Notes under the pieces: model-generated
What the model saw: the letters and a program-made list of their open reading frames with translations, nothing else
Told to the model about the DNA's origin: nothing
The model's database searches: none
Translations under genes and position numbers: made by a program
NCBI GenBank assembly: GCA_002723075.1
Contig: PBNJ01000012.1
Span: 48,489-108,708, forward strand
Source of the DNA: Flavobacteriaceae bacterium
GTDB lineage: Bacteria; Bacteroidota; Bacteroidia; Flavobacteriales; Flavobacteriaceae
Length of the DNA: 60,220 bases
Direction of reading: 5' to 3'
In this document: positions 1-9,127 of the stretch, piece by piece
Position numbering within the stretch: the first letter of the stretch is position 1
How the letters are laid out: each line of letters opens with the position of its first letter

Positions 1-239
1 TCGGAGGCCGATTCGGGCAGCAATACATCTCCCCAAGCCCAAAACGAATAGATGGTTATCAGATAAATGAAGACCAAAAAGGCAAACATGAGTTTTCCAT
101 TCCAATCGTTGTCTTTGTCGTTAGCAACTTGGCTATCGTCCACTTTTTGGTTGAGCTGAGCCACTTGGAAGATTTTGGTAATCTGCCAAACAGCAATACT
201 GACCAAAAGTAAAATCGCAATCGTCAACAATGTCGTCAT
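1..239 (-). CDS. coxB: Cytochrome c oxidase subunit II, N-terminal part (runs off window)
   Basis: Only the first 79 codons are present. The start is ATG at 239, and translation begins MTTLLTIAILLLVSIAVWQ, a first transmembrane helix. A short polar loop follows (DDSQVANDKDND), then a second helix around FLVFIYLITIYSFWAWGD and a LPESAS segment. This two-helix hairpin is the membrane anchor of oxidase subunit II. The CuA domain would lie outside the window. It sits 21 nt after actF on the same strand, the usual flavobacterial order in which alternative complex III genes lead into the oxidase genes. The assignment rests on the helix pattern and context because no CuA residues are visible. Confidence 0.85.
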   Translation of the reverse strand, partial: MTTLLTIAILLLVSIAVWQITKIFQVAQLNQKVDDSQVANDKDNDWNGKLMFAFLVFIYLITIYSFWAWGDVLLPESAS

Positions 240-260
240 ATCGTTATTCCTTCACACAAA

Positions 261-1682
261 TTAATAGACAAAATGTTCGCTTTCTTTAACCAATGGGTCT
301 CCCTTGGGCTTGAGTGGTGCCTTGGTCAGAGCCGAGAAAACCACATAGATGAAAAGCCCAGCAAATAACGAGACACTGCCCAATTCAGAAAGTCCAAAAG
401 ACCATTGATCCCCAACGGTTGCTGGCATAATCATATTATAAAAATCGAGATAGTGACCAATGATAATAATGATTCCAGCAATCATAATAAACCAGTTGTT
501 TCGTTTGTAGTCACTGTTCATCAAAATCAAAAGCGGGAGGACAAAATTCATCGCAACCATCCCAAAGAACAACAGATTGTAATCTTCGATTCGCGTGATG
601 AAATAGGTGACTTCTTCCGGGATATTGGAGTACCATATCAGCATAAACTGTGAGAACCACAAATAGGTCCAAAATACACTAAAACCAAACATGAATTTCC
701 CCAGATCGTGAATGTGACTATCGCTAACATCTTCCAAAAGCCCTTTGGATTTTAGATAAATGGTAACCATGGCAATGATGGTTACCGCAGTTACGATCAT
801 ACTCGCAAATACATACCAGCCAAAAAGCGTACTAAACCAGTGTGGATCGACAGACATGATCCAGTCCCAAGACATCATGGATTCTGTTACGATGTAGAAT
901 ACCAAAAATCCAGCTGCGAGTCTAAAATTCTTTTTGTGATAGCGAATTCCTAATTCGTTGTCTTGTGCCAATGAGAATTTTCTAGAGTAAAAGCGGTAGA
1001 GATTCCAACCCACGATATAAAACAAGGCACGTGCTAAGAAAAAAGGAACATTGAGGTAACTTTGTTTGTTACGAATAATTTCGTCATGGGCCACAACTTC
1101 TGCATCCATCCATACAAACAAATGATTGAGATGAAGACCAGAAAGAACCAATAAAATAAAAACGATAACCGAACCAGGTAGTAGATAAGCCGTGATGCCC
1201 TCCATCACACGGAATAAAAGGATTGACCAGCCGGCTTGTGCTGCTCGTTGTATCGCGTAAAAAGCAAGTGCGCCAAGGGCGATCATCATAAAAAACAGTG
1301 CTGCTACATAAGTGGCAGCCCAAGGACGGTTTTGCAACTGATGTAAAAGGTGCTTGTCATGGCTATCTCCGTGACCACCACCATGGGCATCATGGCTCTC
1401 GGCGTGACCGTAATTTTTATCGTGCGTATCGTGATGAACGTCTGCGTGATCCTTGTGATCTTGATCGTTATGAGCTTCTTCTTTATGGTCATCGGCATGT
1501 GTATCGTGTGCGTCATGACCGCCATGATCACCATGACCACCATGACCGTGTGCATCTGCTACCATCGCTTTGGCTTCTTCCACAGTATTCGGTGCAGAGA
1601 GAAACCCAATTCCCAAAGCCAATGCGCCCACAACCATTAAGCTGAGGGAGACAATTTTTAGATTTATAGAAAATTGATACAT
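261..1682 (-). CDS. actF: Alternative complex III quinol-oxidising membrane subunit ActF
   Basis: This is a 473-residue polytopic membrane protein of the ActF/ActC (NrfD-like) type, a quinol-side subunit of alternative complex III. One N-terminal helix (residues about 9-30) is followed by a long His/Asp-rich loop (about 43-112). The conserved body then starts at HLLHQLQNRPWAA and has roughly ten helices, with FRVMEGITAYLLPGS and MSWDWIMSVDPHWFST as recognisable family motifs. It is last of the act genes, 4 nt after actE and 21 nt before coxB. Related flavobacterial proteins also carry a His-rich insert here, but this one is long. Function is from family and operon position. Confidence 0.93.
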   Translation of the reverse strand: MYQFSINLKIVSLSLMVVGALALGIGFLSAPNTVEEAKAMVADAHGHGGHGDHGGHDAHDTHADDHKEEAHNDQDHKDHADVHHDTHDKNYGHAESHDAHGGGHGDSHDKHLLHQLQNRPWAATYVAALFFMMIALGALAFYAIQRAAQAGWSILLFRVMEGITAYLLPGSVIVFILLVLSGLHLNHLFVWMDAEVVAHDEIIRNKQSYLNVPFFLARALFYIVGWNLYRFYSRKFSLAQDNELGIRYHKKNFRLAAGFLVFYIVTESMMSWDWIMSVDPHWFSTLFGWYVFASMIVTAVTIIAMVTIYLKSKGLLEDVSDSHIHDLGKFMFGFSVFWTYLWFSQFMLIWYSNIPEEVTYFITRIEDYNLLFFGMVAMNFVLPLLILMNSDYKRNNWFIMIAGIIIIIGHYLDFYNMIMPATVGDQWSFGLSELGSVSLFAGLFIYVVFSALTKAPLKPKGDPLVKESEHFVY

Positions 1683-1686
1683 ATTC

Positions 1687-2235
1687 TTACTTTGTTAATT
1701 GCCCTCGGAGATGCATCACGTGTTGGGTGATTTGCCAACGCTCTTCCGCATCGATTAAACTTGCATGTGATCCCATAGCGTTTTTGCCATACATCAATAC
1801 ATGATACACGCTACCTTCCGTGATTTCACGATCGGCATAGCTTGGGATTCCTAAAAACTTTTCGCGTTTCATCAAGATCCCTTGTCCGTCGCCCTTAGAA
1901 CCATGACATACCGCACAATAGATAGCATAGAGCTCTTTTCCTTCTGCGCGGTGTGCCTCCGTTTCTTCAAGTGGCGAAAGGAGTTCGGCTTTGGCTAATT
2001 CGTAACCCTCATTGGTATTTGGATAATCATAGGGTTGCCACCCTCTCGGGATTGAACCCGCGACAGGCAGTTGAGCCGCTGTCCCGTTGGCAAAAGGTGC
2101 ATCGGCATAGGTGTCATAGCCAACTGACTCATACATATCCGGGAAATACTGATAGTTAGGCTGTGATGGATCAAAGCATGATGTCATACTCAACAATGCC
2201 AATCCACAGATGATAAGACTTCCGTTTCTTCTCAT
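1687..2235 (-). CDS. actE: Alternative complex III mono-haem cytochrome c subunit ActE (lipoprotein)
   Basis: This 182-residue protein starts with a lipoprotein signal, basic MRRNGS, a hydrophobic stretch and a lipobox ending SMTSC at residue 20. It is therefore expected to be anchored on the periplasmic face. A single haem c site, CAVCH, lies around residues 107-111, and methionines in VLMYGKNAMGSHA could supply the axial ligand. The start ATG overlaps the actD stop by four bases (ATGA), indicating translational coupling. The role is to pass electrons from the complex towards the oxidase, known for the family and inferred here from position. Confidence 0.93.
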   Translation of the reverse strand: MRRNGSLIICGLALLSMTSCFDPSQPNYQYFPDMYESVGYDTYADAPFANGTAAQLPVAGSIPRGWQPYDYPNTNEGYELAKAELLSPLEETEAHRAEGKELYAIYCAVCHGSKGDGQGILMKREKFLGIPSYADREITEGSVYHVLMYGKNAMGSHASLIDAEERWQITQHVMHLRGQLTK

Positions 2236-2765
2236 GATTGCACCTTTTTATCTTGTACTTTTACATCAATCGCACCTGTTTTTTTCAACAAGGTAATGAG
2301 TTTCTTTTCATTGTCCCCCACAGCAACCTCCATTAAAAACTTATCATCAGTGGTAGCTGGCATTGGGTTTTCTGCTTTCTTAAAGGGCCAAAGTCGACTG
2401 CGCAAATAGAAGGTAATTACCATCAAGTGAGCAGCGAAAAAAATAGTCATCTCAAATAAAACAGGGACAAATGCTGGCACATTTTCGAGATAGGAAAAAC
2501 TGGGCTTCCCGCCAATATTTTGTGGCCAGTCTTCGATCATAATGTAGTTGGTCAGCCAAATGGCAACGGATAATCCTAAGCAACCAAACATAAAAGACGC
2601 AATGGCAATGCGCGTAGGTGCAAGGCCCATCGCCTTGTCCAAACCGTGTACTGGGAATGGTGTAAAAACCTCTTCAATATGATGATTCGCTGCTTTGACG
2701 TCTTTGACAGCGTGTAGCAACACATCATCGTCATCGTAAATGGCATGGATTACTTTATTACTCAT
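2232..2765 (-). CDS. actD: Alternative complex III membrane subunit ActD (DUF3341)
   Basis: ActD is a small subunit with a soluble N-terminal domain and two transmembrane helices (around RIAIASFMFGCLGLSVAIWL and VLFEMTIFFAAHLMVITFY). I place the start at ATG 2765, giving MSNKVIHAIYDDDD, because that ATG overlaps the actC stop in the string ATGAGTAA. An in-frame start at 2792 would add nine residues lying inside actC. The family motif PFPVHGLDKAMGL is present. About 177 residues. The subunit is structural; no cofactor motif is visible. Confidence 0.93.
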   Translation of the reverse strand: MSNKVIHAIYDDDDVLLHAVKDVKAANHHIEEVFTPFPVHGLDKAMGLAPTRIAIASFMFGCLGLSVAIWLTNYIMIEDWPQNIGGKPSFSYLENVPAFVPVLFEMTIFFAAHLMVITFYLRSRLWPFKKAENPMPATTDDKFLMEVAVGDNEKKLITLLKKTGAIDVKVQDKKVQS

Positions 2766-4143
2766 CGCTTGTTGTTTTTTTGTATTTGTCACCTGATGAC
2801 TTCAATATCGATTTGACCTCTGCCTGCGCGATCACGGGGAAGGTGCGAGCATAGAGTAAAAACAAGACAAAGAAGAAACCGATTGTTCCAATAAATATCC
2901 CAATATCTATGAAGGTTGGTGAAAACATCGTCCAAGATGATGGGAGGTAGTCTCGGTGTAGGGAAGTCACAATAATTACAAAGCGCTCAAACCACATCCC
3001 GATATTGACCACAATCGATATGATAAAGGAGAACATAATACTCGTTCGTAATTTTTTAAACCACATAAACTGCGGAGAAAAAACGTTACAGGTCATCATT
3101 GCCCAATACGCCCACCAGTATGGCCCTGTTGCTCGGTTAAGGAAAGCATATTGTTCATATTCAACTCCTGAATACCAAGCAATAAACAACTCTGTGATAT
3201 AAGCCACCCCAACAATAGAACCTGTAATCATAATCACAATATTCATCAATTCAATATGCTGAATGGTGATATAGTTTTCAAGGTTGATGACCTTGCGCAT
3301 AATGATCAACAATGTTTGTACCATGGCAAAACCAGAAAAAATCGCTCCTGCCACAAAGTAGGGTGGGAAAATCGTCGTGTGCCATCCTGGGATGACTGAG
3401 GTTGCAAAGTCAAAAGATACAATGGTGTGAACCGAAAGTACAAGTGGTGTTGCCAGTCCTGCCAACACCAGAGATACCTCTTCAAATCGTTGCCAATCTT
3501 TGGCGCGTCCACTCCAACCAAAACTCAGTAGACCATAGATTTTCTTTTGAAATGGCTTGACTGCACGATCTCGAATCATCGCAAAATCAGGCAATAGCCC
3601 CGTCCACCAGAATACGAGGGATACCGACAAATAAGTCGAAATCGCAAATACATCCCAAAGCAGCGGAGAGTTAAAGTTCACCCATAATGATCCAAATTGG
3701 TTTGGAATAGGTAAAACCCAATACGCCAACCACGGTCGTCCCATGTGAATAATTGGAAACAATCCCGCTTGAATCACAGAAAAAATTGTCATTGCCTCTG
3801 CTGATCGGTTGATCGCCATTCGCCATTTTTGACGAAATAGCAACAGTACGGCAGAGATTAAGGTTCCTGCGTGTCCGATTCCAACCCACCATACAAAGTT
3901 GGTAATGTCCCAAGCCCAACCGACGGTTTTGTTGAGTCCCCAAACGCCAATTCCTGTTGAAATGGTGTAGATAATACAGCCAATTCCCCACAAAAAGGCA
4001 ACCAAAGCTATGCTAAAAACAATCCACCATTGCTTATTCGCTTTGCCCTCAACGGGTGCAACGATATCAACCGTCACATCGTGGTAGGATTTATTCCCGG
4101 TAACTAGCGGTTTTCGTATTGGTGCTTCGTAATGGGAGGCCAT
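2758..4143 (-). CDS. actC: Alternative complex III quinol-binding membrane subunit ActC (NrfD family)
   Basis: This 461-residue polytopic protein of the NrfD/polysulfide-reductase membrane subunit family is the partner of the ActB Fe-S subunit. Family landmarks are GIGHAGTLISAVLLLFRQKWR, where the menaquinol site is expected, then FPIIHMGRPW and WTGLLPDFAMIRDRA. The C-terminal helices end in a short basic tail (ILKSSGDKYKK). About ten helices can be counted. It lies 10 nt after actB and overlaps actD by 8 nt. The assignment is firm from sequence and operon order. Confidence 0.95.
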   Translation of the reverse strand: MASHYEAPIRKPLVTGNKSYHDVTVDIVAPVEGKANKQWWIVFSIALVAFLWGIGCIIYTISTGIGVWGLNKTVGWAWDITNFVWWVGIGHAGTLISAVLLLFRQKWRMAINRSAEAMTIFSVIQAGLFPIIHMGRPWLAYWVLPIPNQFGSLWVNFNSPLLWDVFAISTYLSVSLVFWWTGLLPDFAMIRDRAVKPFQKKIYGLLSFGWSGRAKDWQRFEEVSLVLAGLATPLVLSVHTIVSFDFATSVIPGWHTTIFPPYFVAGAIFSGFAMVQTLLIIMRKVINLENYITIQHIELMNIVIMITGSIVGVAYITELFIAWYSGVEYEQYAFLNRATGPYWWAYWAMMTCNVFSPQFMWFKKLRTSIMFSFIISIVVNIGMWFERFVIIVTSLHRDYLPSSWTMFSPTFIDIGIFIGTIGFFFVLFLLYARTFPVIAQAEVKSILKSSGDKYKKTTSDE

Positions 4144-4153
4144 AGTTTTTTCT

Positions 4154-7100
4154 TTATGATGTCTCTGTATTTCTAACTTTTACTTGGTACTGTACATTGG
4201 GTTTTGTCCCTACGCTTTCCAAAAGGTGATACATTCGATCACTTTCCAAGGACTCGGCAACTCGACTCGATCTGTCGTTGATGTCACCAAAGGTAATGGC
4301 ACCCGTTGCACATGCACTTGAACATGCTGTTTGGAATTCCCCATCAGCAATTTCACGCCCTTCTAACTTGGCGTCTAAAATTGTTTTTTGTGTTTTTTGA
4401 ATACACAATGAACATTTCTCCATAACCCCACGCGAACGAACAACCACATCTGGGTTGAGTACCATGCGACCCAAATCGTTATTCATATGGAAATCAAACT
4501 CGTCGTTATGATTGTAAAGGAACCAGTTAAAACGTCTGACTTTATACGGACAGTTATTGGCACAATAACGCGTTCCGACACAACGGTTGTATGCCATATG
4601 GTTTTGACCTTGACGACCGTGAGAAGTTGCTGCCACTGGGCAAACCGTTTCACAAGGTGCATGGTTACAATGCTGACACATAATCGGTTGGAAGGTTACC
4701 TGTGGATTCGCCGATGGCTCTTCCAAAGAACTAAAGGTCGTTAGGGACTCTCCCAAACCACTGATTTCGTTCACCGTGTTGTTGTCTCCCGCAAAAGTAT
4801 CTTCCGAGGAATAGTATCGGTCAATTCGCAGCCAGTGCATATCTCGTGACTTGCGAATCTCCCGTTTTCCAACGACCGGCACATTGTTTTCGGCATGGCA
4901 GGCCACCACACATGCGCCACAACCTGTACAGGCATTCAGATCTATCGACAGGTTAAAGTGGTGCCCAACAGAACGATCAAACTGATCCCAAATATCAACC
5001 TCAGGAGAAGTGACTGCAGTTTCAATATGATTTTTGCTCACCACAGGAACGGCATTATAGTAATTTTTGTCCTTGGTGTTAAAAATTTCGAGTGTGGTTT
5101 CCTTGACGATGTCTTCCCGACCCATCAAGGTATTTTGTAACTGAGTACAAGCGAACTCATGTGTGCCATCTACCGCTTCAATGCTTACAGGCTGAACACT
5201 AGAGAAGTCATTATATAATGTATAGGCATTGGCACCTATTTGCATTTCAGACTTCATCCCAGCTTGCCTGCCGTAGCCAAAAGCCAAGCCAACAGTTCCT
5301 TTGGCTTGACCAGGCTGAATGAGTACAGGCACTGTCAATGTTGACGATCCAACTGTAATTTTTGCAAGACCTCCATTTAACGAACCATCTGACTGCGTTT
5401 CATTCCACAGGCCAAGTGCATCGGCATCTGATTTGGATACGGTGAGATAATTGTCCCAAGTCACACGAGTGATCGGATCGGGAAGCTCATGAAGCCAAGG
5501 GTTATTGGCTTGTTGACCGTCTCCGATTCCTGTTTTGGTGTAAAGGTTGAGGGTGTATCCGTCTTGCGTGGCCGCAGAGAGTGAACGCACTGCATCGGCG
5601 ACCTCATCACGGTACCGATTTTGTTTTATCGAAGAGTTGCCAACGTAAAATCCGTCATGTAAGGTCTTATTCCACGACTTGCCATTAAGGATATTTTGCT
5701 CCCAATAGGATCGCAATTCGTCTCTGTAGCTTGTGTCTTTACCGAGCCAAGTGAGCAATACATCCTGAAATTGCTTGGTGTCAAACAAAGGACGAATCGT
5801 CGGCTGTGTGAGTCCGAAATGGTTGGTTTTGAATTCCACATCACCCCAAGATTCGAGGTAATGCGGTGTTGCTGCTACCCATTGTGCTTTGGATGCCGTC
5901 TCATCGTTTTTCATACTTAAAGACAAGGAGAATTTGGCATTGATTAGACCTGTAGCAAACTGTTCTCCATTGGCAAGGGTATATACTGGATTCACACCAG
6001 CAGTGATAATTCCTTGAACCGCTCCGCTGTTGAGGTCATCAACAAGCTGGGTGAGTTGGTCTGCACTGCCTTGGCGGACGGTCGTTGTGTGTTGGGTATC
6101 GATGACAACAGACCCTAATTTTTCATTGATTGCAAGTGCAATGCGTTGGGCTTCCACACTTGGTAAACCCGTGATTACAACTGCTTTTTTACCTGCTTTA
6201 CGCAAATGCCTAGCGGCAACTTTAGCCAAATCTTGAATGGCTTGCTCAGCATTTGATTGACCGTTTGTCAGCTCGGAATAAAGTGCTGCAAGTACTTGCT
6301 TTTGTTGGGTAGCAGACAAAGGTAAGCGCTTGTCAGCAGCGGCTCCAGAAAGCGTCATATTGGCTTCAAACTGGAAATGGGTTGACATCTTTGCCTTTCC
6401 ATTCTTTTTGACAGGAACGCGGGTTTTGACATACCCTGGTGCATGTCCTCCTCCTTGCCAGTCTCCAATGAGATCTGCGTCAAAGGAAACGATTGTTTCC
6501 GCTTTTGAAAAATCATAGGTGGGCAGTGCACGCTGACCATAGGCCTTTTCAAAAGCGTCTAGTGCATGCGATGATGAAACCGCATCATAGGCAATGTGCT
6601 TGATATTTTTATACTTGGCGGTAAGCTGATCGATCAACGCCTGAGTCGAAGGGCTGGCAAACGACTGGGTCAGTAAGACCACTTGTGCGCCTTCGGCTTG
6701 TAAATTGTCGAGTTGTTGACGGCTTTGTCCGAGGAGTGTTGCCCAACTAACAGGGCTTCCTGACTGCGTAGGGCCTTGCAACCGGAAAGTATCATAGAGC
6801 GACAGTACAGAAGCTTGTACACGAGCATTCGCACGGTAGCTGACAGGAGCATCTGTGTTGTTTTCAACTTTGATCGGCCTTCCTTCACGTGTTTTTACGA
6901 GAATGCTTGCCATATCAAAGCCATCTGCAATGGTGGTTGCGTAAAAATTTGAAATCCCCGGGCGAATCTCTTCAGGTTGCACAACATAGGGAATGGACTT
7001 GTGAACAGGCCCCTCACAAGCAGCTAACGAGGCGGCGGCAGTACTAAAACCAACGTATTTAAGAAAATCTCGTCTATTCGTTTTGGAATTGTTCATCACC

Positions 7101-7228
7101 TGATTATCACCCAAAAAGGCATCTTCAGGAAGTTTTTCAACAAACTCACGCCCCTTGAGATCCTCGACAAACGCATTGTTGTTGTCTAACTCCGCTATGC
7201 TTTTCCAATAGTTCTTTTGGTTTGCCAT
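4154..7228 (-). CDS. actB: Alternative complex III iron-sulfur subunit ActB
   Basis: This 1024-residue fusion has an N-terminal region related to molybdopterin oxidoreductases and a C-terminal ferredoxin part. A Tat signal with NRRDFLKYVG lies at about residues 52-61, followed by a hydrophobic stretch ending SLAAC, so it is exported folded and may be lipidated. The ferredoxin domain has four cysteine groups: CTGCGACVVAC, CQHCNHAPCETVC, CVGTRYCANNC and CSLCIQKT with CSSAC. In characterised complexes the molybdopterin-like domain carries no cofactor, and I assume the same here. Neighbours are actA (12 nt upstream) and actC. Confidence 0.95.
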   Translation of the reverse strand: MANQKNYWKSIAELDNNNAFVEDLKGREFVEKLPEDAFLGDNQVMNNSKTNRRDFLKYVGFSTAAASLAACEGPVHKSIPYVVQPEEIRPGISNFYATTIADGFDMASILVKTREGRPIKVENNTDAPVSYRANARVQASVLSLYDTFRLQGPTQSGSPVSWATLLGQSRQQLDNLQAEGAQVVLLTQSFASPSTQALIDQLTAKYKNIKHIAYDAVSSSHALDAFEKAYGQRALPTYDFSKAETIVSFDADLIGDWQGGGHAPGYVKTRVPVKKNGKAKMSTHFQFEANMTLSGAAADKRLPLSATQQKQVLAALYSELTNGQSNAEQAIQDLAKVAARHLRKAGKKAVVITGLPSVEAQRIALAINEKLGSVVIDTQHTTTVRQGSADQLTQLVDDLNSGAVQGIITAGVNPVYTLANGEQFATGLINAKFSLSLSMKNDETASKAQWVAATPHYLESWGDVEFKTNHFGLTQPTIRPLFDTKQFQDVLLTWLGKDTSYRDELRSYWEQNILNGKSWNKTLHDGFYVGNSSIKQNRYRDEVADAVRSLSAATQDGYTLNLYTKTGIGDGQQANNPWLHELPDPITRVTWDNYLTVSKSDADALGLWNETQSDGSLNGGLAKITVGSSTLTVPVLIQPGQAKGTVGLAFGYGRQAGMKSEMQIGANAYTLYNDFSSVQPVSIEAVDGTHEFACTQLQNTLMGREDIVKETTLEIFNTKDKNYYNAVPVVSKNHIETAVTSPEVDIWDQFDRSVGHHFNLSIDLNACTGCGACVVACHAENNVPVVGKREIRKSRDMHWLRIDRYYSSEDTFAGDNNTVNEISGLGESLTTFSSLEEPSANPQVTFQPIMCQHCNHAPCETVCPVAATSHGRQGQNHMAYNRCVGTRYCANNCPYKVRRFNWFLYNHNDEFDFHMNNDLGRMVLNPDVVVRSRGVMEKCSLCIQKTQKTILDAKLEGREIADGEFQTACSSACATGAITFGDINDRSSRVAESLESDRMYHLLESVGTKPNVQYQVKVRNTETS

Positions 7229-7240
7229 CGTTGTTTTAGA

Positions 7241-8518
7241 TTAGTAGTGACACTTTCCACACTCCAAACCACCCATTTGAGCAATTGTGAGTTTTTCGAC
7301 ACCATATTTTTTTGAGAGTTCCGCATGGATTTTCTCATAGTACTCATTGTTTTCCAAATCAACATTCGATTCTCTGTGACAGTCGATACACCATCCCATT
7401 GTGAGTGGAGAGTGCTGGTACATGATTTCCATTTCTTCCACAGGCCCATGACATTTTTGACATTCAATACCAGCAACATCGACATGCTGTGCGTGATTGA
7501 AGTATACAAAGTCCGGTAAGTTGTGGATGCGTACCCATTTTACTGGTTGCGTATCGCCTGTATAACGCTGATTCTCTTCATCCCAACCAACGGCTTTGTA
7601 CAATTTTTTGATTTCATTCGTATAAAATTCTTTTGTGTATCCTTTTTCCAGATCTTCTTCCCCGTTATACTCAGCAATGTTCATATGACAGTTCATACAC
7701 ACGTTGAGAGAAGGAATTCCTGAATGCTTAGAAACACGAGCAGATGAGTGGCAATATTTACACTCAATCTCGTTGTCACCAGAGTGAATTTTGTGTGAAT
7801 AATGGATGGGCTGTACAGGCATATATCCTTGATCGATACCCACTTGCATCAGATATCCGTAGGCAAAGAAAGCACTCGAAAAGAGCAAGACAATCACTGT
7901 GCTAAACACCAAAAAGGAGTTATTGATGTAGACCTCCCAAAGCGGTTTGCGTTTTGGTTTGGTTTTTTCAACCTCCACTCCGTTTGCAATCGCAATTTTT
8001 CGCAATGTCTTGGTCACCAAAAAGAGCATGATCACTAGGATGACAAGTACCAACACCAGCACTCCCAACAACAATGTTGAGGTGGTATTGTCCTCACTAC
8101 TAGCTACTGATGTTGGTACCGCAGCTGGCATGGCAGGTGCAGGTGGTGTGTAGTCGGTGTAAGCAAGGATATTGTCAATGTCTTCGTTGCTCAACTGTGG
8201 GAAAGCAGTCATCACAGACTTATTGTACTCCTCATAAATCGCAACGGCTTGTGCATCGCCAGATTTTACCATCGCCATTGAGTTTTTTATCCAAGAATAC
8301 AGCCATTCTTTTTCGTACTTCTGGGAAACACCCGCTAGAGCAGGACCAACAGCACGTTTATTGAGCTTGTGACAAGCCGCACAATTCATATTGAAAAGAG
8401 ATTTCCCCTTATCGATATCTGGCTCTTGTGCATGAATTGGGAGGGTGAGGGCAACAGCCAACACAAAGGAAAGTAGAACGCGGATTTGGGGAACATTTAG
8501 GCGAAAAAACCTGATCAT
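7241..8518 (-). CDS. actA: Alternative complex III multihaem cytochrome c subunit ActA, hexahaem form
   Basis: This is the first gene of the operon, 425 residues. After a signal sequence ending around residue 30 comes a mono-haem cytochrome c domain (CAACH at 46). Two transmembrane helices follow (about 148-168 and 200-222), then a periplasmic domain with five more CXXCH sites at about 253, 274, 353, 377 and 420, the last only two residues from the C-terminus. The classic ActA is pentahaem, and the extra N-terminal cytochrome domain makes six haems. It transfers electrons within the complex. A TAnnTTTG element lies upstream at 8566-8573. Confidence 0.93.
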   Translation of the reverse strand: MIRFFRLNVPQIRVLLSFVLAVALTLPIHAQEPDIDKGKSLFNMNCAACHKLNKRAVGPALAGVSQKYEKEWLYSWIKNSMAMVKSGDAQAVAIYEEYNKSVMTAFPQLSNEDIDNILAYTDYTPPAPAMPAAVPTSVASSEDNTTSTLLLGVLVLVLVILVIMLFLVTKTLRKIAIANGVEVEKTKPKRKPLWEVYINNSFLVFSTVIVLLFSSAFFAYGYLMQVGIDQGYMPVQPIHYSHKIHSGDNEIECKYCHSSARVSKHSGIPSLNVCMNCHMNIAEYNGEEDLEKGYTKEFYTNEIKKLYKAVGWDEENQRYTGDTQPVKWVRIHNLPDFVYFNHAQHVDVAGIECQKCHGPVEEMEIMYQHSPLTMGWCIDCHRESNVDLENNEYYEKIHAELSKKYGVEKLTIAQMGGLECGKCHY

Positions 8519-8565
8519 GTTTTGGTTTTGGTGTTCAAGGAAAATGCCTTGTTTTTTTAAGTCAA

Positions 8566-8573
8566 CAAAATTA
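8566..8573 (-). promoter_or_regulatory. Predicted -7 element of the act operon promoter
   Basis: On the minus strand this reads TAATTTTG, an exact match to the Bacteroidota -7 consensus TAnnTTTG. It lies 47 nt before the actA ATG. I do not see a good -33 TTG at the usual spacing, so the call rests on the -7 match and on position upstream of the first gene of a seven-gene operon. Confidence 0.45.
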
Positions 8574-8715
8574 CATCACAAAGCTCATTTTAAAAACTTT
8601 AGAACCGCTTGAATTATAAATTTATATTTATTCTAAATTACTTATTTAAAAGTATGATAATCAATCTATTATACTCTTTTTGTTTTGCTATAATTAAACA
8701 AAATTTAATAAAAAA

Positions 8716-8746
8716 TTGCAAGAATTTACCAGCAATCTTTTATTTG
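8716..8746 (+). promoter_or_regulatory. Predicted promoter of the SPOR-domain gene
   Basis: TTG at 8716-8718 is followed after 20 nt by TTTATTTG (8739-8746), one mismatch from TAnnTTTG. It ends six bases before the ATG pair at 8753/8756, so it argues against starting the protein further upstream in this AT-rich stretch. Confidence 0.4.
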
Positions 8747-8752
8747 CAAAAG

Positions 8753-9124
8753 ATGATGTATTTCAAGTCTTTTTGTTTGGGAATTTTGTTAATGTTTGCC
8801 AATGCATTGCACGCACAAGACAGCGCATTGATTGTTAAAACCCCTCAAAATCTTGACGACGTGCTCGAGCGCAAATTGTCCTTGGACAAAAAGCGATTGG
8901 CAAAAAACCAGTACACCATTCAAATTTTTTCTGGAAATTACGAGGCTGCAAAAGTCTACTTGGACTCCTTTTCTCGTGCTTTTCCAAGTCGTTATGCCAA
9001 ACTCTCTTTTGAAACCCCGAACTATAAAATTCGTGTTGGCAAATTTGCTACCCGTCTTGAGGGAATCCAAACTCTTGATACATTACGGGTAAAATTTCTT
9101 GAGGCCTTTTTGTTGAAGCCTTAG
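8753..9124 (+). CDS. Small exported SPOR-domain protein
   Basis: About 123 residues from ATG 8753 (a second ATG follows directly). A signal peptide (KSFCLGILLMFANALHAQ) precedes a short linker and then a SPOR fold: YTIQIFSGNYEAAKVYLDSF, followed by YKIRVGKFATRLEGIQTL. SPOR domains bind denuded peptidoglycan glycan strands, so a periplasmic cell-wall role is likely, but the exact function is not known. An in-frame extension to 8609 exists; I reject it because it covers AT-rich non-coding-like sequence and the predicted promoter. Convergent with infB, 3 nt apart, with no clear hairpin between them. Confidence 0.82.
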   Translation: MMYFKSFCLGILLMFANALHAQDSALIVKTPQNLDDVLERKLSLDKKRLAKNQYTIQIFSGNYEAAKVYLDSFSRAFPSRYAKLSFETPNYKIRVGKFATRLEGIQTLDTLRVKFLEAFLLKP

Positions 9125-9127
9125 TTT

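Noticed and set aside
405-1645. Several open frames opposite actF, including His-rich ones.
   Set aside because: Mirror frames created by the repetitive His/Asp codons of the ActF loop.
5260-5285. A sequence inside actB resembling part of the REP-like palindrome (TTGCCTGCCGTAG).
   Set aside because: It has no inverted partner and encodes conserved actB residues; coincidence.
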